64,000 nucleotides of DNA from Oscillospiraceae bacterium (GTDB lineage: Bacteria > Bacillota > Clostridia > Oscillospirales > Ruminococcaceae): the NCBI GenBank assembly GCA_021201135.1, contig JAJQGT010000006.1:497448-561447 (forward strand). Reading direction: 5' to 3'. A model generated the notes under the pieces. The model did no database searches, was not told the DNA's origin, and worked only from the letters and a program-made list of their open reading frames with translations. Positions 1 through 8,139 of this stretch are shown piece by piece. Numbering within the stretch: position 1 is the first letter of the stretch; each line of letters opens with the position of its first letter. The position numbers and the translations under genes are program-made.

Positions 1-200
1 TCTTTCGGCTTGTCCTCTTTCTTCTCGGAGGTGTCTAGGCTGAATACTTTCAACCAAAGATACTTGACCGAGAGCCTGACGCTTTTTTTGTCGACGCTGA
101 CATAAACCTTAACCGAAAACAGTGTTAATATGAAAATCAGTAAAAGCAGAGCAAGAAGCACTATGCCTATGATTTTCAATATCGTAAGAAATATTACTAT
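1..200 (-). CDS. DUF2953 family protein, N-terminal part (runs off window)
   Basis: Partial gene directly downstream of scpB on the minus strand. The visible part has one hydrophobic segment at roughly residues 9-30, then a stretch of the type KVYVSVDKKSVRLSVKYLWLK, typical of the DUF2953 family that often follows scpB in Clostridia. No ATG or GTG lies at a plausible start. A GGAGG at 210-214 is 9 nt upstream of an in-frame ATA at 198-200, and the next in-frame standard option is TTG at 177-179, which lacks a ribosome site. The start given is the ATA and is uncertain. Function of the family is unknown; the call rests on the short visible sequence and the context. Confidence 0.6.
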   Translation of the reverse strand, partial: MVIFLTILKIIGIVLLALLLLIFILTLFSVKVYVSVDKKSVRLSVKYLWLKVFSLDTSEKKEDKPK

Positions 201-221
201 AGCGCTTCGCCTCCAGTCAGG

Positions 222-785
222 TTATTCTTCCGGTTCGTTCTCGATTTCATCTATGCTTATCTGCCCTTCATCCGCCGGCAAAGGCGGAAGCTCGCCCAGG
301 TTTGAGATTCCGAAGCATCGGAGGAAGTTCTCTGTCGTCTTGAAAAGAACCGGCTTTCCGGGAATGTCAAGCCTTCCCGCTTCGGCGATAAGCTCTTTCT
401 CAAGAAGATTATTGACAACTCCGGAGCTGTCTACTCCTCTTACATCGTCGATAAAGCTACGGGTGACAGGCTGGTTATAGGCAACTATCGTAAGGACCTC
501 AAGTGCCGCCTGAGACAGTGCAGAGCTTCTCTTCGAGCGGACCGCCGCAGAGATATAGGGCGCAAATTCTTTCTTCGTTACGAGCTGCCGGGAAGAATCA
601 AGCTTTATCACTTCAAGAGCCGAGCCCAACTCGGAATACCTGTCGTTCAGAAGATTTATGAAGCTGTCGAGCTCACCCTGCTCTATTCCTGCGGACAAAG
701 CAAGCTTTTCGTCCTCCACCGGCTCGCCCAAAGCGAATAATATCGCTTCGAGTGCCGAGAGCTTTTCGTTATATTCCACTTTCAT
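222..785 (-). CDS. scpB: segregation and condensation protein B
   Basis: ScpB is the winged-helix partner of the SMC-kleisin complex that organises and segregates the chromosome. The 187-residue length is normal. The N-terminal part (EAILFALGEPV) and the second winged-helix region around residues 90-165 (LEVLTIVAYNQPVTRSFIDD, then VNNLLEKELIAEAGR) match the family. The last twenty or so residues are acidic. The gene overlaps the end of scpA by 17 bp, as expected for translational coupling, and DUF2953 follows. High certainty. Confidence 0.95.
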   Translation of the reverse strand: MKVEYNEKLSALEAILFALGEPVEDEKLALSAGIEQGELDSFINLLNDRYSELGSALEVIKLDSSRQLVTKKEFAPYISAAVRSKRSSALSQAALEVLTIVAYNQPVTRSFIDDVRGVDSSGVVNNLLEKELIAEAGRLDIPGKPVLFKTTENFLRCFGISNLGELPPLPADEGQISIDEIENEPEE

Positions 786-1506
786 GCTTCCTCCTGTTGA
801 GAGTTATCTCGGTGTTGTCGTCATTCAAGCTCACTCTACCCGACTTGGCGAGCTCCAGAACCGCTAAGAAAGCCGCTATCTTTTCCGATTTCCCGTCGAT
901 TCCGTCGAGCAGAACCGACACCGGGCAGGTCCCTGACTTGTAGAGCCTCTTCAGGACGGAAACTATTCCAGTCGAAACCGATACAACACGGTGTGAAACA
1001 AGCGGCTTGAAAACGGACGCTTCGACCGGGCGCTCACGCATCTTCTTGTCGAAAATGCCGATGTAGGCATCCAGAAGCGCCTGCGGGTCACAGTGCCCGA
1101 CATAGGTTTTCGGGAGCTCGGGGAGCGTCGGTTCGCTTGCGAAGACCTTATCACCGACATAGAGGAGTGACAGCTTCTCCGCCGCCTGCTTGCAGACGGA
1201 ATACTGGGTCAGCTTGCCCTCTAATTCCTGCTTGAGCTCAATCGCCTCTTCGTGCTTCGGGAGCAGATAGAGAGTTTTTATTAGGATAAGCCTTGCCGCC
1301 ATCTCGAGAAAATCTCCGGCATATTCAAAATCATAGTCTTCGATGCCGTCGATATAGTCAAGATATTGGTCAAGGAGTGCCGAAATCTCGATATCGGCGA
1401 TGCTCAGCTTGTGCTTTGAGATGAGGAAGAGAAGTAAATCAAGCGGTCCCTCAAAGCCCTCGAGCCTGTATACAACGTCGCTTTTGCCTGCTACAGCCGT
1501 TCCCAT
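769..1506 (-). CDS. scpA: segregation and condensation protein A (kleisin)
   Basis: ScpA is the kleisin that bridges SMC heads and binds ScpB. The 245-residue protein has the diagnostic N-terminal signature YRLEGFEGPLDLLLFLISKH near residues 13-32 and a C-terminal winged-helix region near residues 170-240. It starts only a few bases after the stop of the upstream M50 protease gene and overlaps scpB by 17 bp. The three genes plus DUF2953 therefore form one minus-strand operon. High certainty. Confidence 0.95.
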   Translation of the reverse strand: MGTAVAGKSDVVYRLEGFEGPLDLLLFLISKHKLSIADIEISALLDQYLDYIDGIEDYDFEYAGDFLEMAARLILIKTLYLLPKHEEAIELKQELEGKLTQYSVCKQAAEKLSLLYVGDKVFASEPTLPELPKTYVGHCDPQALLDAYIGIFDKKMRERPVEASVFKPLVSHRVVSVSTGIVSVLKRLYKSGTCPVSVLLDGIDGKSEKIAAFLAVLELAKSGRVSLNDDNTEITLNRRKHESGI

Positions 1507-1509
1507 ATG

Positions 1510-2208
1510 TTAAAATATCGCTTTCATAATCAGTACTACCCAGAAGAAGAGGTAGTAAAGTCCCTTATAGAAGATGTTTATGAGCCAGTTGAGCGGTCCT
1601 GTGAGGATTCCCGTGAACAGAAGAAGCAGGAAGCCGATATAGATATATCTCTGATATCTTGCGAGCCATGCGTTGACTTTATAAGGTGCGAAGACGCTCA
1701 GGATTCTCGAACCGTCGAGTGGCGGAATGGGGATGAAATTGAATATTGCAAGGGACAGATTCACAGTTACGAAATAGTAAACCGCAAGGAAGACGTAATA
1801 AAGAATATTATAGGTCGTTTCTGTAATCGCAATGCAAACAGGAATGTAATTTATGATTCTTAAGAAGAACATTCCTATTGCGGCGCAGAGAAGGTTCGAA
1901 ATAGGTCCTGCGGCGGCGGTTATAGCGGTTCCCTTTTTGTAATCACGGAAGTTTCTCGGATTGATGGGAACCGGCTTTGCCCAACCAAAGCCAAAAAGCA
2001 AAAGAAAGATTGCGCCGAAGATGTCGAGGTGCGACAACGGATTCAGCGTCATTCTGCCGTTCATATATGCGGTTTCGTCGCCCATCTTGTGGGCGGCATA
2101 GGCATGAGCATATTCGTGGACAGGGAGAATTGTAAATATGATAAGCAGTCTGATTCCGATAAGAATTATAAGCTGCTGAGGGTCGTTAAGGTAAGAGAGT
2201 ATCGACAC
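1510..2208 (-). CDS. site-2 protease family (M50) membrane metalloprotease
   Basis: Integral membrane zinc protease of the M50 class, the short form without a PDZ domain that sits beside scpA in many Clostridia. The zinc-binding HEYAH is at residues 31-35 in the first membrane segment, NPLSHLD follows near residue 57, and the third-ligand region FIPIPPLDGSRI is near residue 160. About five or six hydrophobic segments are visible. The substrate is unknown. A sigma-A promoter lies upstream at 2261-2289, and the gene leads the scpA-scpB operon. Confidence 0.9.
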   Translation of the reverse strand: MSILSYLNDPQQLIILIGIRLLIIFTILPVHEYAHAYAAHKMGDETAYMNGRMTLNPLSHLDIFGAIFLLLFGFGWAKPVPINPRNFRDYKKGTAITAAAGPISNLLCAAIGMFFLRIINYIPVCIAITETTYNILYYVFLAVYYFVTVNLSLAIFNFIPIPPLDGSRILSVFAPYKVNAWLARYQRYIYIGFLLLLFTGILTGPLNWLINIFYKGLYYLFFWVVLIMKAIF

Positions 2209-2260
2209 CTGATATGGCTCCTTTTCGTTATTTTGCGGTCGTCAAAATTCACGCAGTCTA

Positions 2261-2289
2261 ATCATACACCATTTATGTGAAAATTTCAA
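2261..2289 (-). promoter_or_regulatory. sigma-A type promoter for M50-scpA-scpB operon
   Basis: On the minus strand TTGAAA (2284-2289) and TATGAT (2261-2266) are separated by exactly 17 nt and lie about 55 nt before the M50 start. This is a good housekeeping-sigma match by eye. Together with the rpmB promoter it accounts for the 312-nt gap at 2209-2520; nothing else is recognised there. Confidence 0.7.
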
Positions 2290-2401
2290 GTAATCTTTGC
2301 CCACATTAATGCTTTCGGCGTGAAATTTTAAGAGTTTTGACACATTCGGGCAACAAATCAGGCGTTTTTTGCGGCTACGAAAAAAATATTTCAAAAAACA
2401 C

Positions 2402-2430
2402 TTGCATTTGTCGCGGAAATTTGATATGAT
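2402..2430 (+). promoter_or_regulatory. sigma-A type promoter for rpmB
   Basis: TTGCAT (2402-2407) and TATGAT (2425-2430) with a 17-nt spacer, about 90 nt upstream of rpmB. A long leader separates it from the ribosome site AAGGAGGTG (2505-2513). No known leader structure was recognised. Confidence 0.7.
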
Positions 2431-2520
2431 AGATGACGTTGAATTATGACTATAACTACGCTGATTGAGTCGGCACGTCTTGTGGCTCTCTCAGAAGCTT
2501 GAAGAAGGAGGTGCAGCCCA

Positions 2521-2706
2521 ATGGCAAAGTGTGAAATTTGCGGTAAGGGTGTTACTTTCGGAAATAAGGTATCTCACTCTATGAGAAGCACCAACAGAAC
2601 TTGGAAGCCGAACATCATGAGAGTAAAGGCTATCAAGAACGGTACTCCCTGCCATATGTATGTCTGCTCGAGGTGCTTAAGATCCGGAAAAGTAACCAGA
2701 GCTTAA
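2521..2706 (+). CDS. rpmB: 50S ribosomal protein L28
   Basis: Ribosomal protein L28, 61 residues, full family length. It starts MAKCEICGKGVTFGN and keeps the zinc-binding cysteine pairs CEIC (residues 4-7) and CSRC near the C terminus, so it is the C+ paralog type. The central SMRSTNRTWKPN is the conserved rRNA-binding part. A textbook AAGGAGGTG precedes the ATG by 7 nt. The gene is monocistronic, with its own promoter and a terminator at 2735-2766. Confidence 0.98.
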   Translation: MAKCEICGKGVTFGNKVSHSMRSTNRTWKPNIMRVKAIKNGTPCHMYVCSRCLRSGKVTRA

Positions 2707-2734
2707 TACACGCAAAACATGCAAAATCAAAATC

Positions 2735-2766
2735 AGTCGACCTTATTCGGGTCGGCTGTTTTTTTA
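2735..2766 (+). terminator. intrinsic terminator after rpmB
   Basis: Stem of 8 bp (2735-2742 with 2750-2757, one G-U pair) followed by a T run from 2759. It lies between the convergent rpmB and rsmA genes. Confidence 0.85.
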
Positions 2767-3618
2767 TTTGCAGAGTTTGTCTGAAAGAGCTATAAGCTCA
2801 TCCATTTTGAGCTGTTCGGGTCTTGAATTGAAAGCTATCCCCGCTTCGGTCATGGCTTCTGTCACCGTCGCCTTGTCAATTCCCAGTGAACCGCAGATAG
2901 CATTTACGGTGGTTTTTCTCCTCTGGGTGAACATGCCTCTGACCATTCTGAAGAAGAAGTCCTCGCTCTTTACTTCCGGAAGGGTCTTTCGCATGTCGAA
3001 TCTGACAACACAGCTGTCGACGTTCGGGCTCGGCATGAAACAGCCCCTTGAGACGTTGAAGAGAACCTTGCCCTCGGAATAGTAGCTTGCCGCGACCGTT
3101 ACGGCTCCGGCTTCACGGGTTCCGACAGGCGCACAGAGACGGACGCCCGCCTCTTTCTGGACGAGAGCGGTTATGGATTCTATCGGGAGCCTCGACTCGA
3201 AGAGCTTCATGAGTATCGGCGAGGTGATATAGTACGGCAAGTTCGAGCAGACGGCAACTTTGAGTCCCGCAAATTCTTCTTCGATGAGCTTGTTTAAATC
3301 AAGCTTCAGCACATCGGCTTCGATTACTTTTACATTATGGCAATCCGCAAGGGTTTCATGCAGAACCTCGATAAGGCGATGGTCGACCTCGATGGCGACG
3401 ACTTTGTCGGCACGCTTCGAGAGCTCAACCGTCAGGACGCCCATTCCGGCGCCGATTTCGATTATGCCGAATCCCTCACGGGCATTCCCCGCCTCGGCGA
3501 TTCTGGGGCAGACGGTCGGGTCGATAAGAAAATTCTGCCCGAGCTTTTTCGAGAAGGTGAAGCCGTGGCGGCTGAGGATTTCTTTTATTACGGTTGGGTT
3601 TGAAAGATCTCTGGTCAT
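2764..3618 (-). CDS. rsmA: 16S rRNA dimethyladenosine transferase (RsmA/KsgA)
   Basis: Dimethylates two adjacent adenosines near the 3' end of 16S rRNA during small-subunit maturation. At 284 residues it is the normal length. The N-terminal KKLGQNFLID, SAM motif I (IEIGAGMGVLT, about residues 53-63), motif II acidic residue (AIEVD) and the catalytic NLPYYITSPI are all intact, and a C-terminal helical domain follows. It lies 19 nt downstream of trkH on the same strand and is probably cotranscribed with it. Confidence 0.96.
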   Translation of the reverse strand: MTRDLSNPTVIKEILSRHGFTFSKKLGQNFLIDPTVCPRIAEAGNAREGFGIIEIGAGMGVLTVELSKRADKVVAIEVDHRLIEVLHETLADCHNVKVIEADVLKLDLNKLIEEEFAGLKVAVCSNLPYYITSPILMKLFESRLPIESITALVQKEAGVRLCAPVGTREAGAVTVAASYYSEGKVLFNVSRGCFMPSPNVDSCVVRFDMRKTLPEVKSEDFFFRMVRGMFTQRRKTTVNAICGSLGIDKATVTEAMTEAGIAFNSRPEQLKMDELIALSDKLCK

Positions 3619-3637
3619 ATTGTCTCCGGTTGGTTTA

Positions 3638-5089
3638 TTATGCGTTGCTCTTTCTCTTCCAGAGCGAAGGCATCAGTATGAAGAGAAGAGGATATATTTC
3701 AAGTCTGCCCAAAAGCATGGTTATAGATAAAACGATTTTCGAGAAGGCTGAATAACCGGCGTAGCTACCCATAGGTCCCACCTCAGCAAAGCCGGGACCG
3801 ATATTGTTGAAGCAGGCGATGACAGAGGACGCTTTTGCCTCAAAGCTCAATGGCTCAAAGGAAATCGCAAGGAACGCCGCTATCATGATGAAGATATAGA
3901 GTGAAAAATAGGTGCCGATGCCCTTGATTGTGCTGTCGTCGACGGTTTTGCCATCCAACTTTACGGCTCCGACAGAGTGCGGGTGAATCATCCTATAGAG
4001 CTCACGCTTGATTGACTTGAAGAGAACTACAACTCTCGAAATCTTGAGTCCACCGGCGGTGGAGCCTGCACAGCCGCCTATGAGCATGAGAACCAAGAGC
4101 ACAGCCTTCGCCACGGGCGACCATAGATTGAAATCAGCCATTGCAAAGCCGGTGGTCGAAAGAATCGACATTACCTGAAACGCCGCCGTTCTTATGGTCT
4201 CGCCCAGACCGTCATACAAAGGATATATGGAGATGGAAACCACGGTAATCGCAACTATGATTATGCCAAAGTATGTCCAGAGCTCCTCCGACTTGAATGC
4301 CGCCTTGAACTTGCGCATAAGCAGGAGGAAATAGACATTGAAGTTCGTTGCGAAGAGAACGAGGAATATCGTGATTACCCACTGAATATACGGGCTGTAG
4401 CTTGCAAGGCTGTCGGACATGATGCCGAAGCCGCCGGTACCGGCACTGCCGAAGGCATAGATACAGCTTTCATAGAGGCTTAAGCCCCCGAGGCTGAGGA
4501 AGCCTATTTCAAGAACCGTGAGCCCGACATATATAAGATACAAAATCTTTGCCGTCTGACGGACACGGGGGACGAGCTTTCCGACAATCGGTCCGGGCAT
4601 TTCGGCGCGGAGGATGTGCGTGGAGCGGTCTGTCGATGTGGGAGATACCGCCATTACCAGGACAAGAACTCCCATGCCGCCGACCCAGTGAGTGAAGCTT
4701 CGCCAGAACATGATGCCGTGGCTCATGCCGTCGTAGCTTGTCAGGATTGATGCTCCGGTCGTCGTGAAGCCGCTGACCGTTTCGAAGAAAGCGTCGACGA
4801 AATTCGGGATTTCCCGACTGATTACAAACGGAAGACAGCCTACCAGAGATAGCAATACCCAGGAAAGAGCCGTTATTATGAAGCCCTCTTTTGAGTAGAT
4901 GACCTTGTTTGACGGCTTGAATATAAGAACCATAGCCCCGCCGAGGACAAGAGCTATGAGTATTGACGCTATAAATGCGAAAGCGCATGTTTCCATATAG
5001 ATTGCGGAAACAATAAGAGGCAGAAGCATTAGAACTGCTTCCACCAAAACCATCTGTCCCGCTACATAGAAAACCATTCTGCGATTCAT
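3638..5089 (-). CDS. trkH: Trk/Ktr-type potassium uptake membrane subunit
   Basis: Potassium-translocating membrane subunit that works with the RCK protein encoded upstream. Four P-loop filter regions are readable: SGFTTTGAS, GTGGFG, STTGFA and NIGPG, the four-repeat MPM-type channel architecture. The chosen start is MNRRMVFY, 483 residues, because GGGAAGG precedes it by 8-9 nt. An in-frame GTG eleven codons earlier falls inside the intergenic repeat at 5108-5160 and is less likely. The gene is separated from trkA by that repeat and followed closely by rsmA. Confidence 0.93.
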   Translation of the reverse strand: MNRRMVFYVAGQMVLVEAVLMLLPLIVSAIYMETCAFAFIASILIALVLGGAMVLIFKPSNKVIYSKEGFIITALSWVLLSLVGCLPFVISREIPNFVDAFFETVSGFTTTGASILTSYDGMSHGIMFWRSFTHWVGGMGVLVLVMAVSPTSTDRSTHILRAEMPGPIVGKLVPRVRQTAKILYLIYVGLTVLEIGFLSLGGLSLYESCIYAFGSAGTGGFGIMSDSLASYSPYIQWVITIFLVLFATNFNVYFLLLMRKFKAAFKSEELWTYFGIIIVAITVVSISIYPLYDGLGETIRTAAFQVMSILSTTGFAMADFNLWSPVAKAVLLVLMLIGGCAGSTAGGLKISRVVVLFKSIKRELYRMIHPHSVGAVKLDGKTVDDSTIKGIGTYFSLYIFIMIAAFLAISFEPLSFEAKASSVIACFNNIGPGFAEVGPMGSYAGYSAFSKIVLSITMLLGRLEIYPLLFILMPSLWKRKSNA

Positions 5090-5107
5090 ATAAGTTGCCT
5101 TCCCGGG

Positions 5108-5160
5108 AAACCCCTCCACCACCGGCTTCGCCGGCGGTCCCCCTCCCCTTTCAGGGGAGG
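5108..5160. repeat. intergenic palindromic repeat, GC-rich, CTCCCC type (copy 1)
   Basis: Between trkA and trkH. It starts with AAACCCCTCC, has a hairpin CCGGC-TTC-GCCGG (5122-5134) and ends with CCTCCCCTTTCAGGGGAGG (5142-5160). The last palindrome recurs at 33974-33990, 37070-37086 and 37128-37146, and the AAACCCCTCC end recurs at 37161-37170 in opposite orientation. It may weaken read-through from trkA to trkH. Confidence 0.8.
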
Positions 5161-5181
5161 CTATTTACGTTCAGTCAAAAT

Positions 5182-6540
5182 TTATGCTAAAATATCCACC
5201 AAGTCACTCAAGCCGAGATTGCCGGAGATGACCACTACCCTGTCGCCGACGGATATCACGTCGTTGCCGGACGGGATTATCGTCTTTCTGCCACGCATGA
5301 TACCGGCAATAAGGATTCCCTTCTTGAGCTCGAGGCTCTTAAGTGGGATTCCGGTGAGCTTTGATTCGGAATTCACCAAAAACTCAAGAGCTTCGACCTT
5401 GCCGTCCATAAGCTTATAGAGCGTTTCGACAGATGAGCCGACGCTGTTCTCAAGGGCTCTGGCGTATTTTACAACTACGGATGAGGTTATGTCCTTCGGT
5501 GAAACTACGCACTCAACGCCGATTTTTGTTGCCATCTCGACAAGCTCGTCACGGTTGACCTTGGCAATAACCTTCGGGACATTCTGCATCGAGGCGAATA
5601 TAGCCGTCAGGATATTCTCCTCGTCAAAGCCGGTGAGCGAGACGAACGCGTCGGAGCTTTCGATTCCCTCCTCGAGGAGGAGCTCCTGTTGCATGCCGTC
5701 GCCGTAGATAATCGACGTGTTCGGAAGAATTCCGGCGAGCTCTTCGCAACGAGCCTTGTTTTTATCTATAATCTTGGCATAACCGCCGCTTCGGTTTATC
5801 AGTGCGGCGAGATAGAAAGCAATTTTGCTTCCGCCGAGAATCATCGTGTGCTTTGCCTTTTTCTTGAGGACGCCGAGCATCTTAAGTAACTTCGACATTT
5901 CGGAAAGCGAAGCCGTGATGCCGATTTTATCCCCTGCCTTAAGCTCGAATGCACCGCCGGGGATATAGACGCTTCCGCTTCGTTGGACACAGCAGACGAG
6001 GAAGTTGGCATTATATTTTTCACGCATCTTTATAAGATTCATTCCGTCGAGCTCGCTGTCCTGCGGGATGATTATTTCAATCATTTCGAGATTTCTCTTC
6101 GAAAAGCTTTCGATTCTGACCGCCGAAGGGAACTTTAAGATATTGTACATTTCCTGAGCCGTCAGGAGCTCGGGATTAAGAGCAAGCGAAAGCTCAAGAT
6201 TCTTTCTCAAGAAGCCAAGGCTGTTGTCGTTATATTCGGGATTTCTGATACGGGCGATGGTGTTCTCGGCGCCCATCTTCTTTGCGAGGAAGCACGCAAG
6301 CATGTTCTGCTCATCGGAATCCATGCAGGCGACGAATATGTCGGCTTTCTCGACGTTCGCCTCGACAAGGGTTTCATAATCGGAAGCATTGCCGATAACG
6401 CCCATGACATCGTGGACGTTGGTTATAAGGTTTATTACGTCAGCATCAATGTCGACCGCAACGACGTCATGACCCTCAGCCGCCAACGCCGCAACAATCT
6501 CCATTCCGATTTTTCCGCATCCCGCAACAGTAATTTTCAT
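5182..6540 (-). CDS. trkA: Trk system potassium regulatory subunit, two RCK units
   Basis: Cytosolic gating ring subunit for TrkH. Two TrkA_N/TrkA_C units are visible. The first begins MKITVAGCGKIGMEI, a nucleotide-binding GxGxxG with conserved acidic residue in VAVDID. The second begins near residue 220 as MILGGSKIAFYLA, a degenerate Rossmann loop. MKITV is taken as the start because the family begins there; a TTG nine codons upstream is possible. It is the first gene of the trkA-trkH-rsmA run, and a 17-nt-spaced promoter lies at 6589-6617. Confidence 0.93.
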   Translation of the reverse strand: MKITVAGCGKIGMEIVAALAAEGHDVVAVDIDADVINLITNVHDVMGVIGNASDYETLVEANVEKADIFVACMDSDEQNMLACFLAKKMGAENTIARIRNPEYNDNSLGFLRKNLELSLALNPELLTAQEMYNILKFPSAVRIESFSKRNLEMIEIIIPQDSELDGMNLIKMREKYNANFLVCCVQRSGSVYIPGGAFELKAGDKIGITASLSEMSKLLKMLGVLKKKAKHTMILGGSKIAFYLAALINRSGGYAKIIDKNKARCEELAGILPNTSIIYGDGMQQELLLEEGIESSDAFVSLTGFDEENILTAIFASMQNVPKVIAKVNRDELVEMATKIGVECVVSPKDITSSVVVKYARALENSVGSSVETLYKLMDGKVEALEFLVNSESKLTGIPLKSLELKKGILIAGIMRGRKTIIPSGNDVISVGDRVVVISGNLGLSDLVDILA

Positions 6541-6588
6541 TTTGCTCGATATTCCCTTCCCCGCCAAGGCTCGGCGGATTTCAACACT

Positions 6589-6617
6589 ATTTTATCACCT
6601 TTTCACACAGTTTGCAA
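6589..6617 (-). promoter_or_regulatory. sigma-A type promoter for trkA
   Basis: Minus-strand TTGCAA (6612-6617) and TAAAAT (6589-6594) with a 17-nt spacer, about 50 nt upstream of the trkA start. Confidence 0.6.
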
Positions 6618-6648
6618 CTGTTATTTCAAAGCCGTGGTCATATGCAAC

Positions 6649-6676
6649 AAAATCCCCACCGATTGGTGAGGATTTT
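6649..6676 (-). terminator. intrinsic terminator after glgA
   Basis: Nearly perfect 12-bp stem (6649-6660 with 6665-6676) and a 4-nt loop, with T-rich ends on both strands. It terminates the glycogen operon 15 nt after the glgA stop. Confidence 0.8.
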
Positions 6677-6691
6677 ATTATCTGTTTTGGC

Positions 6692-8113
6692 TTAAATGTC
6701 GCCAACAAGCTCTCTGTAGAGACCCATGTAGAGCTCAGCCGAGCGAGCCCAGCTGAAATCTTCACGCATTGCATGAGATGTGAGCTTGCCCCACTGCATT
6801 CTCTGATCGTAATAGGCTCTTGCACGAACCGTTGCGTCGAGCATGTCGTGAGCATTGTAGGTCTTGAATGTGAAGCCGTTGCCGCCGGGACCGCCGCAGT
6901 CGACGATAGAGTCCTTCAGTCCTCCGGTTTCACGGACTATCGGGATTGTGCCATAGCGTAATGCCACCATCTGAGCCAAGCCGCAGGGCTCGCTCTGGGA
7001 CGGCATCAGGAACATATCGGCACCGGCATAAATTCTGTGTGCAACATCCGGGATGAAGCCGATCTTGACTCCCACTCTGTCCGGATATCTGTACGCCATC
7101 TCGCGGAAGAAGTCTTCGTACTGCTTCTCGCCCGAGCCGAGGATTACGAACTTATAGCCGAGGTGAACCATGTCCTCGAAAACTCTCTTTATGAGGTCGA
7201 CGCCCTTGTGGGAGACAAGTCTTGTGACGATGCCCATTACAGGCTCCTTGCCGTCGGGAAGACCGAATTCCTCAAGAACCGACTTCTTGCAGATAGCCTT
7301 GCCGGACTTATCGTTTACGCTGTAGTTAGCCGCAAGCGCCGGGTCGGTTTCGGGGTTATAGACATCCTGGTCGATTCCGTTCAGGAAGCCGGTCAATTTA
7401 TACTGCTTGCTCCAGAGAACGGGGTCGAGACCGTGCGAGAAGTAGGGGTTGAGGATTTCCCACGCATAGGTCGGGGAAACGGTTGTAATCTTGTCCGAAA
7501 CCTCGAATGCACCCTTCATGAAGTTACAGCAGTTGTCATACTCGAGGATTCCTCTTGCATAATCGGGAATTCCGAGGAGGTCGGAGCAAAGCTCCATGCC
7601 GTACTTGCCCTGATACTGGATGTTGTGGATGGTGAACACCGTCTTGATATTGCCCATCCCCTCTTCGCCCTTGTAGAAGAGGTTATAATAAACAGGGGTC
7701 AGAGCGGTCTGCCAGTCGTTGCAGTTGAGGATATCCGGCTTGAAGTCGATATGCTTGATGAGCTCAAGAATCGCTCTTGCGAAGAATGCGAATCTCTCGG
7801 CGTCGTCATAGTGACCGTAAATGGTGCCACGCTTGAAGTAGTACTCGTTATCAAGAAGATAATATGTAACTCCCGCCGAAACGCCCTTGAAGACGCCGCA
7901 ATACTGGCTTCTCCACGATACGGGGACGAAGAAGTTTGTCACATACTCGAGGCTGTCACGAAGCTCCTGCTTGATGGTGCCGTAGAGCGGGAGAACCACT
8001 CTGCAGTCCTGTCCTGCTTCGCAAAGTGCCTTTGGAAGGGAGCCCGCAACATCGGCGAGACCGCCGGATGCCATATATGGGAGCGCTTCACTTGCACAGT
8101 ATAGAATTTTCAC
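6692..8113 (-). CDS. glgA: glycogen synthase (ADP-glucose type, GT5)
   Basis: Transfers glucose from ADP-glucose to the growing alpha-1,4-glucan. The GT5 N terminus (VKILYCASEALPYMASGGLADV) and the C-terminal E-x7-E region (MPSQSEPCGLAQM) are clear. The GTG at 8111-8113 is taken as start (473 residues), because GAAGGGAAG lies about 8 nt upstream and the family begins here; an in-frame TTG ten codons earlier overlaps the glgD stop. It is the last gene of glgB-glgC-glgD-glgA, ending at a strong terminator. Confidence 0.96.
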   Translation of the reverse strand: MKILYCASEALPYMASGGLADVAGSLPKALCEAGQDCRVVLPLYGTIKQELRDSLEYVTNFFVPVSWRSQYCGVFKGVSAGVTYYLLDNEYYFKRGTIYGHYDDAERFAFFARAILELIKHIDFKPDILNCNDWQTALTPVYYNLFYKGEEGMGNIKTVFTIHNIQYQGKYGMELCSDLLGIPDYARGILEYDNCCNFMKGAFEVSDKITTVSPTYAWEILNPYFSHGLDPVLWSKQYKLTGFLNGIDQDVYNPETDPALAANYSVNDKSGKAICKKSVLEEFGLPDGKEPVMGIVTRLVSHKGVDLIKRVFEDMVHLGYKFVILGSGEKQYEDFFREMAYRYPDRVGVKIGFIPDVAHRIYAGADMFLMPSQSEPCGLAQMVALRYGTIPIVRETGGLKDSIVDCGGPGGNGFTFKTYNAHDMLDATVRARAYYDQRMQWGKLTSHAMREDFSWARSAELYMGLYRELVGDI

Positions 8114-8139
8114 TGAATCACACTTCCCTTCGATGTTAA

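Noticed and set aside
2431..2520. Ribosomal-protein leader or riboswitch before rpmB
   Set aside because: No recognisable conserved fold or terminator/antiterminator pair could be read.
5090..5122. GTG start of trkH eleven codons upstream
   Set aside because: It lies within the intergenic palindromic repeat and lacks a ribosome site.
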